This document shows, in pieces, positions 45,170-56,864 of a stretch of 64,000 nt of DNA. The notes beneath the pieces were generated by a model, which saw nothing but the letters and a program-made list of their open reading frames with translations, was not told where the DNA came from and made no database searches. The stretch's first letter is position 1. Each line of letters opens with the position of its first letter. The stretch comes from Calliphora vicina (lineage: Eukaryota > Arthropoda > Insecta > Diptera > Calliphoridae): assembly GCF_958450345.1 (NCBI RefSeq), contig NC_088780.1, positions 36,727,667 to 36,791,666 of the forward strand. The letters run 5' to 3'. The position numbers were made by a program, and so were the translations under genes.

Positions 45170-47502
45170 TAATGTCTATGCAGCTCACGACCTCCGGGGA
45201 ATTGTTCGTGAAAATGTGCGCGGAAAACAGTCTGGTCATAGGAGGCACTCTGTTTCCACACAAAACAAAACACAAAATAACGTGGGTATCACCTGACCAT
45301 GTTACGGAGAATCAAATAGATCATGTAGCTATCTCCAGGAAATGGCGCGGCTCTCTGTTGAATGTGCGAAACAAAAGAGGTGCTGACATAGCCAGTGATC
45401 ATCACTTACTCATTGCAAGCGTGCGTATAAAGCTAGCAGCTGTAAAAAAGATAGCCCCATGTGTATCAAAGAGGTTCGATGTAAATAGACTGAAAATCCC
45501 TTCTGTCTCATCGAATTACTTAAGGTCCTTAAACGAATCATTGTTAAGAACAACCCATGAGGAACGGAAAGACTGGCAATTAACAAGGAACACGTTCATA
45601 AATGCAGCCATGGAGCATATAGGTCTTAAATTAATTAGACGTATAGAATAGATATCTGATGAAACATGGCGAATTATAAACGAAATGAAAAAACTTAAAG
45701 CTGCACTTAATTCCGCTACAACGGCTACTCTTGATCGTGAGGTAAAACGCAGTGCTCGTAGAGATAAACGTGCATGGACGAATTCCATAGCGCAAGAGGC
45801 TCAAGCTGCAGCTGAAACAAACCGAGCTAGTGACTTATATCGGTTCACTAAGAAGTTAGCGAGTAACAACACTTCAGTCTCCACCAAACCAATAAGGGAT
45901 AACTCCGTCACACTTATTACCTCTAAAGACGAACAACTCGAGCTCTGGGCTACACACTTCTCTGAAATGTTCTCATCACGTCCTCAGATAAACCCTTCTA
46001 TATTGAATTGTATTGATCATAATACATTTTTAAATATCAGCATTACTCCTCCCGTAATATCTGAGATTATATTTGCCATTAAATCGCTTAAGAACAACAA
46101 AAGCCCAGGCAGCGACAATATTTCCTCAGAACTATTTAAGGCAAACACTAGAACGACAGTAGAACTGATTCTACCGATTATGGGGGAAATATGGACAACA
46201 GAGAGAATTCCAGACGAGCTTAAAGAAGGCATTATTGTTAAAATACCTAAGAAAGGCGACTTAACAAATCGCAACAACTGGCGGGGAATCACTTTACTAA
46301 GCATGCTGAATAAAGTCTTATCTCAAATTTAAGGAAACAACAGTCTGGATTTTGCCCTAACAAGTCGTGCGTGGACCATATAAACTCATTAAGAGTAATC
46401 GTAGAGCAGTCAGTTGAATGGAGGTCTTCTCTGTATCTTATCCTTTTTGATTTCGAGAAGGCATTTGATACCCTGGCCCATAACGTTATCTGGAAAGCTC
46501 TCGAATGTAAAAGAGTACCACTTAACGACTAATAAAAAGTATGTACACCGGGGCAAGCTGCCGAATTTTACATGATGGCATGCTTAGTCGGAAGATTGAG
46601 GTTGGCACTGGCGTTCGTCAAGGGTGTGTGATGTCTCCACTGCTGTTCAATATAGTGCTGGATAGTGTTATGCACCAGGCAATGATGGGAAACAGGGGGA
46701 TCGTATGGGGGCTGAACGAAAGGCTGGAGGACCTCGAATATGCAGACGATATATGCCTTCTCTATCATAGCTATACTGACATGGCCGCACAACTAAGGCG
46801 TCTCACCTACATATCAGAGAAAGCCGGGTTGAAAATTAATATAAAAAATACCAAAGTTATGAGAATAAATTCTGAAAACTTGAACCCCTTTCTAATAAAT
46901 AATGAAATATTAGAAGAAATTGAAACATTCTGTTACCTCGGAGCTGTTATAAATCGAATTGAGGTATCTAGTGAAGACATTGTAAGCCGAATAAAAAAAG
47001 CCACACAATCTTTTGGTGAGCTCAGCAAGGTATGGAAATCGTCTTCAATATCATGCCGTGTTAAAATCAACATCTTCAACACCAACGTAAAATCAACTCT
47101 ATTATATGGCTGTGAAACTTGGAACGCTGCCTCCCGAGATATTAAGACTTTGCAAGTTTTCGTGAATAAATGTCTCCGAAGAGTTCTACGAATCTTCTGG
47201 CCACGAACCATTTCAAACAACAACCTGTGGGCTGAAACACGTCAAATACCGTTGTGTGTAGAAATACAGAGAAGAAAGTGGAACTGGATTGGACACACAC
47301 TCCGTAAGCCATTATCCGATATTGCCAGGAGTACTATAGAATGGAACCCTCAGGGGAGTCGCAGAAGAGGCCGACCAGCACATACATGGCGAAGGCAAAT
47401 TGATAGCGAGGCTAGAAAAATAAAAGCTGGAGTGAAGTAAAAATGATTGCGATGAACAGATCTGACTGGAAGAACTTTGTTGAGGCTCTATGCTCCTTAT
47501 AG
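45170..47502 (+). pseudogene. Endonuclease-reverse transcriptase ORF of the RTE-like element
   Basis: 45170-45651: the C-terminal part of the AP endonuclease, with IGGTLFPHKTKHKITWVSPD, NQIDHVAISRKWRGSLL and the catalytic SDHHLL. The frame is stopped by TAG at 45649-45651. 45685-46332: the linker and RT entry (KSLKNNKSPGSDNISSELFK, GIIVKIPKKGDLTNRNNWRG). 46332-46530, in another frame: QQSGFCPNKSCVDHI and FDFEKAFDTLAHNVIWKAL (motif A). 46541-47440: GVRQGCVMSPLLFNIVLD, LEYADDICLL (catalytic DD), FCYLGAVI, and the C-terminal RKWNWIGHTLRKP...RRRGRPAHTWRR. A final frameshift near 47430 leads to MIAMNRSDWKNFVEALCSL and TAG at 47500. The reaction would be target-primed reverse transcription, but this copy is dead. 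Confidence 0.9.
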
Positions 47503-47530
47503 GATCGAAGGGAATATATATATATATATA
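45170..47530 (+). mobile_element. RTE-clade-like non-LTR retrotransposon, 5'-truncated and broken
   Basis: Ordered pieces of an AP endonuclease, a reverse transcriptase and the short C-terminal region are followed within about 20 bases of the stop by an (AT)n tail at 47515-47531. The very short 3' end with a simple repeat is an RTE trait. At least three frame breaks are present. Confidence 0.85.
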
Positions 47531-47532
47531 AT

Positions 47533-48682
47533 ATTTGAAAACGATATTATTTTCAATAATAAAATATTATTTAATAATCGCTTTCGCTATCATACCATTC
47601 TCTAGTTTATTAAGAATTTCAAGAAAGTAATATGTAGTTAATAAATATAATTTTAAATTTCAATACCTGCGAAGTGTATCTCAAATTCCATGCAACTGCA
47701 CCTTCTACACATTTATAAATGAAATGTAAATGAACTTTGTTTATTTTTCACATGTTGTAAATGACCTTTACATTTTATTTATTGTACTCATCATACTCTA
47801 GTATTGAAATATTTATTTTCAATTTTCTTGTTGTTGTTCTAAATAAGAAAAAACAAATTGTATATTTCTCTCGTATTGACACAGTTGTATAGTGTTAAAC
47901 TACTTTATAGTGTAAACACATTTACACTCATAGAAAGACAGACAGTTAGACACCCACATAGTGTAAATTTTTTCAATTAATAATATTGTTGCTTTGGTTT
48001 TTTTTCTTCTTTTTTTAGCAATAAAATTGCCTGTATTATTTTGTCATAATTTTGGTTTTATTAAGGAAATTTGAATGCAATTTTTATTGCTTCTATGTAT
48101 GTAAAAGCAAATTGTAAAAAGAAAATGCGCAAATCTTAATATTCAAATGTATGGTAATTCCAAACCTTTGACTCATGTATAAAATTTTCAAAGTTTTAGT
48201 GAAACTCATTAAGTTCTATCATTATTATTATTTCTTTATTTAGTTTTTATATGATTTTTATTTTGTTTTAATAAATTCTTTTATATGTTTAGTCTGTGTC
48301 AGTTTTTTTTTTTAATTTTAAATAAATATTTAAATTCTCACATTCTTGAAATTCCTTTACGGTGCGAATCATATGAATAAAACAATTAAATAAATAATAA
48401 CACCGTTTTGTTTTGTTGTCTTTGGTTTTGCAAAGCAATATAGAAACAAACACACAGCAATTCAAATTTGTTCCAGATTCTAAGTGGCAACATTTTATAA
48501 TGAAATATTTAAGAAACAATTTTAATAAAAAAATTGGATATTTTTTCAAGTTACTTGGATTATAATTTAAAGAAAAATTACTTCTACAAGAATCTGTCTT
48601 AATTTGTTTAAAAGAATTATTATTTAAATCCTGGCTTATAATGAAATGGTTATAAGAAAACCATATTGCAATTGTCAACATA
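47533..48682. other. No gene seen; AT-rich spacer
   Basis: Only A/T runs and chance frames, for example a 130-codon minus frame at 48289-48681 with no recognisable content. Confidence 0.45.
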
Positions 48683-50166
48683 TCGAGCCCTTAGCGCCAA
48701 ATTATCGTATGCGACATTTTCAAAAAATGTTTGTTATTGCAAAAATTAAAATTTTATGGACTGGCTGATGTTTAAGCTTTCACAGAATATCAAAATTGTT
48801 AATAACTTCAAAATTATAGGGGGTAAGATTTTATCGTAAGTCAATGTTTACATTTTACAGTAAACGAATTTTATCGACACACAGTGGTATAGAAAAAAAG
48901 AGGGAAATAAATCTGTAACTTCTAAATGGTTAGATTGGTTTGAATTAAATTTCACATGCGCAAAGAAGAAGTGTTCTCGAGTTTAAGTTCTGAACGTGGA
49001 CCTCAGCTACCCACCAGGGCCGCGACCAAGGGTTCTCAAAATAGGACACCTCGGGTATATTACATTTTTAAAATGATCCTATTTCTTCGTTTGTGTTCCG
49101 ATTTCAAAAAAATTACACATATAAAATCTTTTCATCGAGTGCTACAAAAGACCTAGTCGTAGCTATCAATTGTCTCTTATACCTTAGGAGATATTCGCAT
49201 TTGAAAATTAAATTTTCAACATTTTTATCCAACCTACTCCAGTTTTTTGATAACAGCGTATCCAAATATTTTCCGATTTTCTCCAGTTTTCCTTAATTGG
49301 ACTAACAACATACGTATTTTTGAAATAAGAAAAGAACTGTTTAAAAATAATGCCTAAGTCCAAAGTTATATGCATTTGAATTTAAAAAAATTTGAAAAAC
49401 CGATTTTTCGCAAATTTTTTGGGAAAAATAACTTTTTTTCTTTTTAAGTTATCGCAAAAAATTTCTAAAAGAATTTATAAGGAATTTATACATTCTGAAA
49501 GCCAAGATTTCATAAAATATTTTGAATGAAACAAAAATTCAAAATTTTTGTTACCGAGGGGACCAGGTCCTTTCAAAAAACACCTATTTTTTATGTAAAA
49601 TTAAACTTTATGCCAAAAATTCTCAAATCGTATATTCGATATCAAAATATAATAACCGATTTTAAATAACCCAATATGCTTTTAATTATTTTGTAAAGGA
49701 TTCCGATAACTCCGACCCTGGTATGGATATTATAGCCAAAAAAACTAAAAATTTCCATTTTTGGAATTTTTCAACACTTTTTTGGGAATTGCGGGATTGC
49801 TGATAATAAATTTCAAAATTCGTTTTTATTTTTCCATTTTCAATAGAAAATTAAGCATAACTGTGAAATTTCATTAAAAACTATTCATAAATAAATATTT
49901 TATTTCAATTCGAAAAATTTGTATCTATATAAAAATTCAATAAAAAATATTTTTTGTCATATTTTTCAATAAAGTATTCCATGAATTTTTAATTGTCAAA
50001 AGTTATAAATATTTTTGAAAAATAGACAAATTGCTTAAACGAAATTATAATATATCACATCATAAAATTTTTAATTCTATGTATAAATTTCAAAATAATC
50101 GAAAAAACCTTCTCCTGTAAAATTTGTGTTTTGTCGCTTACGATAATTTGGCGCTAAGGGCTCGAT
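48683..50166. mobile_element. Inverted-repeat element (about 1.48 kb) containing families A-like and D
   Basis: The ends are about 38-base inverted repeats: CGAGCCCTTAGCGCCAAATT (left, 48684) and its reverse complement AATTTGGCGCTAAGGGCTCG (right, to about 50164), each preceded or followed by AT. The inside holds ACACAGTGG...GGAAATAAATCTG (48892 on) and the family D body at 49190-50070. No transposase is seen. Confidence 0.85.
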
Positions 50167-50350
50167 ATCAACTTTGGTTTGATAAATGCTAGTACTTTAT
50201 TTTCTGTAGCAGTAGTTAGGAGTTCACATTACAAAGTTGAGTTTAAATTAATTGTATATCTTCTTTCAATACTGAGATATCAACTGTAAAAGTTTATAAC
50301 AGAACAATTTAAACACCCAATTAGTGGATTCACAAGTCATATTACACAGT

Positions 50351-51600
50351 GGGGCAGAATCAATATGTTTTGGAAATAAATCTGGCATTTCTAAACGGCT
50401 CATCCGATCGGTATAAAATTTGACATGGGGGTAGTCAAGGAGTATTCGAGTTTAAGTTATTAAAATGGCCCTTGCAAATGATCCAGGGGCGGCGCTATGG
50501 GGGCTCAAAGTAGGGTACATTCGACATGTAACATTTTTAAACACGTACCATTTTTTTGTTTCCCATACGATTTCAAAGCTTTTTTATATTTTTGGAAAGC
50601 GCTCGGCTAGGTCTTAAAAAAACGTGCTCGCGTGTGCTACTTATCTCCTATAATTTCCGCGTTATAGGCATTTTTAAATTGAAAATTTTAAAATTTTGCC
50701 ATACCTTGGTCCGCTTTTTTTAAAATATAGGTCAGCCTTTTAGACCCAATGGACTCGAATTTTTTTGTTGGTTAGACAACTAAATTACAAATAACATACA
50801 AAATATTTCAAAACAATATCAATTATAGATCCAAAAATGAACGATTTTCAATTTTAATATTCAAAAAATAGTTGAATTTTGCTGTTTTTTGGGGCGAAAA
50901 GGTGTTTTAAATTTTTTTTTATTAAAAATAAACTTTCTTTAAGAACATATAACAATTTTATATTTTTCTGTAAGACATCTTTACAGAAAATATTTTGGTA
51001 TAAAAAGCATGTCCTATTTTTCGAGTATTTCGCCCCAACGCCCTTTGGAATGTGACCTATTTTTTATCAAAATTTCAACTTTGGGCCACATGTTCTAAAA
51101 TCCCAAAGCCGGTATCGGAAAATGGAAAGCAGCTTTGGAAACCCTGATGTGTTTCTTATTTATCCCCAAAGTATTTTCCTAGTCCCGGAGGAAGTCTGGA
51201 CCCTATGGGTAAAATTGTAAAAAATACAATTTTTGGGATATTTTTCTTCAACTTTTAGGAATTGCGGGATACCCTTTGACCTTTACACAATTTTTTTTTA
51301 CTTTTTCTTATTAAGAAAGACAAATTTTAAAAACATTGAAAATTTCATTGAGTTTTGTTAATAAATAAAGATTGTATTACATATTACATATTTATTGAGT
51401 TTCTAAAACTAAAATTTGTATCAAAAATTTAATAGGATTGCTAATATTAGGAACAATTTGATCCACATTTATTCTGAGCTAATAGTTTTTTGTTTAGATA
51501 AGTTAATTTTTGGTCTTAGAAAAAAAATTTCAAGTCAATATCTCAATTAGATTCAAAAATATGTCACTTTAAAACTCCGTTCTTCAAAAATATTGCAAAA
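50351..51600 (+). repeat. Family A repeat, most complete forward arm
   Basis: CAGTGGGGCAGAATCAATAT, GGCGGCGCTATGGGGGCTCA, GACATGTAACATTTTT, GCTTTTTTATATTTTTGGAAA, TTTTTTGGGGCGAAAAGGTG, ATCCCAAAGCCGGTATCGGA, AATTGCGGGATACCCTTTGA, ACATTTATTCTGAGCTAATA. It is used here as the reference copy. No open frame runs through it. Confidence 0.8.
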
Positions 51601-52510
51601 AAATTTTTTACCGAAATCATTTTTGAAAATTTTTTGACTTTTTTTTCAAAATGGATCATTTTTTTCTCAAAAACAAGTTGAGATTTTTTTCCTTGAAGAG
51701 CTTTTTTGTCGCTTAGTGGGATTCAAGTTGGATATCTACCAAAATAAATGTTTTGTAACTCAAGACATACAATTTTTTTTTGGCAAAATCGAACTTTTTT
51801 CAAAAGTTTTTGATTTTGCAAAAAAAAAGTCGAAAATTTTATGTTTGGAGTTACAAAACTTTTATTTGAGAGAAAAAAGTGATAATTTTGAAAAAAAAAT
51901 CAAAAATGGAAAAAATCTAAGCTTTTTTTTGAGAAAAAAAGTGACCATTTTGAAAAAAAAATTCAAAAAAGTTTTTGATTTCGATAAAAAAAATTCAAAA
52001 TTTGAAAAAAAAATTCAAAAAAGTTTTTGATTTCGATAAAAAAAATTCAAAATTTTTTTTATTTTTTTTTAATATTTTTTTCGAAAGATTGAAGAAATAG
52101 CTATCTAAACTATTTAGGACACCTTTTGCTAAGAACAATAGGTAATAAGTTACATGGATGAGAAAAAACATCTATTTGCCCAAAATGTCAAATTTTGACG
52201 CCCTCTAACTCAGAGAGTTCTCGAAGGATCTTGTTGAAAAATTATGTCGGAATTACTATCCAATAGGACTAACCTTGGTTCAAATATCGGAAGACATCGA
52301 TTTCCAAAGTTGGTTCACTAGACATGAAATCCCCGCATATATTTTGTGGGTCCTTATAAGATTCAAAGACGATCTACCGATGTCCGTCCGTCCATCTGTC
52401 TATTAAATACACGATAGGACCCAAACGAAAGGAGCTAGGTGATTGAAATTCCACAGATACTCTCTGCTAAGCAGGTTTGTTTAGCCAAACAAGGTACCCC
52501 TTAGAAAATG
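51601..52510. repeat. Family F repeat, inverted to 38205-38760
   Basis: A/T-rich with repeated TTTTTGATTTCGATAAAAAA and AAATTCAAAATTTGAAAAA words. AGATTGAAGAAATAGCTATC and GGTAATAAGTTACATGGATG match the reverse complement of 38218-38300. It ends with GATGTCCGTCCGTCCATCTG near 52378. Confidence 0.65.
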
Positions 52511-53560
52511 GCTTGTGAATAAAATATATAAAACTTGTTTTCACTTTTTTTACAAAGATGAAGAATGAACACAAACTTTTCTAAACATAAAATACCCAAA
52601 TTTATTTTCAATACAGAAAGATAAGAATCTAAATTTTGCTATTTCAAGAACAAAGTTTAATAAACTTTTCACAATGTTATTAATTTAAACACATTTTGTT
52701 TTATATTTTTATCTAATATAGCTACCGAATCTTGAAGAATAGAAACAAAAGACAAGAAAAATAAATATAAAAAAATGTAATTTACAATTAAGACTACGTA
52801 AAATGAATCTCAAAATAAATGAAATCTAATGTTATCGCAAAAAAAAAAACAAAACAACACATCCATTTGATGATAAAAATTACTGATAAAAAAAAACTCT
52901 GAAAAAAAAAATAGATAAAAAAATCAGTAAAATTTAAATTAAGATTTTTCTTGAATATGTGTAAGACAAAAATTAAGTAGAAATTTTGACAAAAAATAAT
53001 TGCAATTTTATGTGTTTTTTTCAGCAGCAACAACACAATGTTACAATTTTCAAATATGTAAATTTGTTTGTATTTGAAAAATTTATGGTTGTTTTGAACA
53101 CTCATGCACATTTTTCATAAAAGAACGCGTCATTGTTGAAAATTGTCAAAAATTATTAATTTTAAGAGTTTTTTTTTCTGTTTTTTTTAATAAATTTTTA
53201 ACAGATGATGATGTGTAAAATTCAAAATTTTTTTTTTATTATGAAATAAAATGTGTAAAAATATAATGATTGCATTTAGCCATGGTTGTTTATGATAATG
53301 GGAATTATAATTGGCCATGTGTTAGCTTGAGTAATAGATTTAAAGAAATAATTATTTAATTTTAAATTAGTTTAAATTTATAAAATTAGTTTAGCTTTAA
53401 AATGATTTAAAAATAAATTCCCTTAATAGCTTTGATTTCATTTCGAATCTTTATTAATTGTGGGAACATAATTATCATTGAAACATTTAGAGTTTATAAA
53501 CCAGTGATCGGCACATATAACCTCTATAGGGCGATCATGGGTAATTTACTTTCTTACCCG
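52511..53560. other. No gene seen; AT-rich spacer
   Basis: Poly-A/T runs only. CCAGTGATCGGCACATATAA at 53502 looks like the end of a mobile element, but no partner end was found. Confidence 0.4.
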
Positions 53561-53562
53561 GT

Positions 53563-53765
53563 GAAATTAGTGAGTGGAGCCCCTCAATTTTGTTTTTGAG
53601 TCAGTATTAAAAGAGAACGTTTCTGAATTCATTTGAAGTGAGAACGCATAAAGAGAACAAAGTTTCTTATATTTTTTTATTGAAATTCACTTCAAATGAA
53701 TTCAGTAACGTCCTCTTTTAATACAGATTCAAAAACATAATTGAGGGGCTCCACTCACTAATTTC
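53563..53765. mobile_element. 203-bp hairpin (fold-back) miniature element
   Basis: The arms 53563-53642 and 53686-53765 are near-perfect reverse complements over about 80 bases, starting GAAATTAGTGAGTGGAGCCC and including GAATTCATTTGAAGTGA, with about six mismatches. The loop is about 43 bases. If transcribed it would form a long stem. No target duplication is clear. Confidence 0.88.
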
Positions 53766-53894
53766 ATATTTCTTGGTTCATTATTTCAAAAACTTCTATG
53801 AGAAGAAAGAAAAAGTATAACTTAAAAATGTGGAATTTTTTTACAATTGTTAGGTTTTATTTTAAAACATTTGTACAATATAAATTTATTCAAA

Positions 53895-54048
53895 TTATTG
53901 GCTATTGTTAGCTATGACCTTTTCCCATATTTCTGGATACTTTATTACAAAGTGATGCGTATCCCAGAGAGAGCGTTCTGCATCGCTCGAAACAAATAGT
54001 AGTCGGACGGGGTACGATCTCGACTATAAAGTGGGTGAGATAAGACTT
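53895..54048 (-). pseudogene. mariner transposase relic, C-terminal scrap
   Basis: On the minus strand from 54048: LSHPLYSRDRTPSDYYLF, then RAMQNALSGIRITL, a frame break, then KYPEIWEKVIANN. This is the PPYSPDLAPSDYHLFRSMQ...LSGIRF...W order of the mariner C-terminus, which includes the third catalytic Asp (SDY). Confidence 0.83.
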
Positions 54049-54111
54049 CATGATGAAATATTAGGATTTCATGTCTGGTCGCATATTCTGGGAGTTTTTA
54101 GTCCAATGCTA

Positions 54112-55500
54112 CACAGAGGGGCAGAATCAAAATTTTTTGGAAATAAATCTGGCATATCTAAACGGCTGCTCCGATCGGGATAAAATTTGACGTGGGCGTA
54201 GCCTAGGATTATGGACTCAAAGTAGGGTAAAATTTTTAAACACTTGCCATTTTTTTTATTCATATCCGATTTGATAGATTTTTATATTTTTGGACAACGC
54301 TTGGCTAGGTCTTGAAAAAACATGCTTGTGCTATTTATATCTTATAATTTCCGAGTTATAGCCATTTCAAAATTTAAATTTTAAATTTTGCCATACCTTG
54401 AACCGAATGAACTAGAATTATTTGTTAGTTAGACAACTAAATTGTATCAAAATTTAATAGAATTGCCAATATTAGCAACAATTTGATCCACATTTAATCC
54501 GAGCTATTTTGTTTTGTTTTGTTTAGATAAGTTAATTTTTGGTCATACACAAAAAAAAATTTCAATTACACAGAGAAAACAGATTTGTGATAGCAACCGA
54601 ATTTGTTGCCAATCGAATGATTCTATCTTAGTGACCGAATATTACAGTTGTGCCTACAATATTTTGTAAGGGGTAACTAAAGTTTGGTTGCCTCAACTGA
54701 ATTTCTTCTTTATCAACTGACTTTCTGTTGTTAGAACTGAAAATTTCTATGTGTGCTACCGAATCATTCGATTGGCAACAAATTCAGTTGCTATCACGAA
54801 TCTGTTTTCTCTGTGTAGATTCAAAAATATGCCACTTTCACTTTCCGCCCTTCAAAAATATTGCACTTTTTCATACTAACAAATGTTTATAAATTTTCTT
54901 AATATTTTATTCAACAAGAAGTCAATAGCTCTTACTTAGTCACATATGAAATGAAAAAGTGCAATCCTATTAAAATTTTGATACAAATTTTAGTTTTAGA
55001 AACTCACTGAAATTTTCAAAGTTCTTTAAATTTAACATTCATAATAATAAAGTGTAAAAAAACTTGTAAAAAGGTCAAACGGATTCCTGCAATTCCTAAA
55101 AATTGGAGCGAAAATTCCAAAAATGGTATTTTTTACAATTTTGCCCATAGGATTCATATTTCCTTTGGGGCTAGGAAAATGCTTTGGGGATAAATAGGGA
55201 ACATATCAAGGTTTCTAAACCTGCTTTCAGTTTTCTGATCTCAGCTTTGGGATTTTAGAACATGTGGCCCAATGTTGAAATTTTGATAAAAAATAGAACA
55301 TATTTTTTATACTAAAATGTTCTCCGTAAAGATACCTTACAGAAAAACATAAAATTGGTATATGTTCTTAAAGAAATTTAGTAAAAATTTGCAAAAAACA
55401 GCAAAAATTTACTATTTTTTGAATTTTTAAATTGAAAATCATTTATTTTTGGACCCATAATTTCTATTGCTTTGAAATATTTGGTATATTATTGGTAATA
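54112..55500. repeat. Family A copy 5: forward arm then reverse arm
   Basis: 54112-54860 reads forward with an internal deletion (GGGGCAGAATCAAAATTTTT, TCTAAACGGCTGCTCCGATC, GATCCACATTTAATCCGAGC). 54960-55500 reads as the reverse complement (TTAAAATTTTGATACAAATT, TCCTGCAATTCCTAAAAATT, TCTCAGCTTTGGGATTTTAG). It carries the miniature element at 54569-54815. Confidence 0.75.
54569..54815. mobile_element. 247-bp miniature element with about 55-bp inverted repeats, TA target site
   Basis: The ends CACAGAGAAAACAGATT...GTGATAGCAAC...GAATTTGTTGCCAATCGAAT match on both sides with two mismatches. They are flanked by TA (54567-54568, 54816-54817). The sequence across the insertion, TCAATTA/GATTCAAAAATATG, is intact at 51543-51562, confirming the boundaries. 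It is Tc1/mariner-type by target site and non-coding. Confidence 0.92.
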
Positions 55501-55514
55501 AGATTTATTTATGC

Positions 55515-55690
55515 GTCCTGACTTTGCACCCGAAAATATATAAATTAATTGGTGTGCCAACTCGGGAGGGAGCCAAATACAATTGACCATGTGAAAAACA
55601 GAAATATTCCAAATGTAAGCCAGCAATAGTCAATAACACAGTGCAACAGTGAAGAAAACACACGATCATGACTATACAGGTTCGACTCAA
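55515..55690 (-). pseudogene. Helitron helicase C-terminal fragment
   Basis: The minus strand reads AGLHLEYFCFSHGQLYLAPS, RVGTPINLYIFG. This is the FSHGQLYVA.SRV...L.V motif VI region of the PIF1-like Helitron helicase. The upstream parts are lost. With 57249-57600 it brackets the inverted-repeat element between them. Confidence 0.82.
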
Positions 55691-56005
55691 CTACCAAAGG
55701 GTAGTAAAACCCTATACTCAGTTTGTCCATTATGATGACCGATTTTTTTTTATGGGCCCCCAAAGTTTCTGAAAATCAGTGGGGCCTCTAAAAAAGGTGT
55801 CATCAGTTTTTGGTTAACAGCTAATTCACACTTTGTGATACGGCTTAACTTTATATGGCAATAATATAGCTAAGAGTCCGCCAAATAAATTCTGTAAAAA
55901 CTTGTTTCCAAAAAAATAGCTTTTTCGTGCACTTATGTTGAAAAAATATAAGAAGAAAAATTTTTTTTTTTTACTTTTTTTTAGAATATAAACAATATTT
56001 ATGAG

Positions 56006-56062
56006 TTGTTCAACTTTACCGTAGCTACAACTTTGAGCTACGGTAAAGTTGAACAACTCATG
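56006..56062. other. Perfect hairpin with 24-base arms
   Basis: The left arm holds TTGTTCAACTTTACCGTAGC and its exact reverse complement follows after a loop of about 9 bases (ACAACTTTG). One arm recurs at about 56995-57020 near the right end of the same element. Confidence 0.88.
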
Positions 56063-56678
56063 AGATCATATCAATGCATTCTGAACGTGTCTTGTCACTC
56101 TAAATAGCACATAAAGACTACTTTGTAGCTTAACAATTTTTACTATTATTTGACTCTAAAACAACGATTTTTTGTTAAAATAGTATGATCAAGTCCACAA
56201 TTCTATGTTGTGATGTAGGTTTGAGTAAAAAATTCTAAAAACGCAAAGCACCGATCCTCATATTTGCATAGCCCTATATATTGTTTATATAAATACAAAA
56301 CGTTTTTACTATCATACTGTAAATAACGTCAAAGTGGGCTATTTTCTAAAAAATCACAGTTTTTGGAACACATTTTCCCCGTTTTAGGAAATTCGATGTT
56401 TGAAAACAAAGAATGACAACATTAGTGATGCCATTGACTTAAGAACATTTAGATCTATATTACTTCCAAATTTTATTGTGATGTCTGTAACTGTTCAAAT
56501 TTTACATTAATTCAAAGTTTTTATTTTTCTTGATGGAAAATCACAATTTTATAATATTGTTAGTTTTTAAGGTAAAATACATCCGAAAAAACACAAAATT
56601 AATTCATTTCACTAAAATGTCAATCTCCAAGTCATAAGGTTTCCACCGATATCAAAAACTTATATAAAAGGCTTATAT

Positions 56679-56864
56679 TTACTCTTCAGAAGCTCCACAA
56701 ACCTTTCCCACTTTCAAAAATTTTAATGTTTTTTCATATCTTGCATAAAGCCGGTCTTGCGTGATCAAGATTGGATAAAGTGATGCGCCCGGATCATACC
56801 GATAATGATTTGCCCATTCTTCGTTATTCCAGCACAATAGAGAAGTATACACTCGAACATACAT
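56679..56864 (-). CDS. 61-codon coding-like segment inside the inverted-repeat element, unidentified
   Basis: Reads NEEWANHYRYDPGASLYPIL, ITQDRLYARYEKTLKFLKVG and ends CGASEE with a stop. It is less AT-rich and more protein-like than its neighbourhood. It could be the C-terminus of the element's own protein or a captured host fragment. I do not recognise it, and chance is possible. Confidence 0.3.
   Translation of the reverse strand: MYVRVYTSLLCWNNEEWANHYRYDPGASLYPILITQDRLYARYEKTLKFLKVGKVCGASEE

Noticed and set aside
48289..48681. 130-codon minus-strand frame
   Set aside because: AT-rich, dominated by N, K, F, L and I; no motif.
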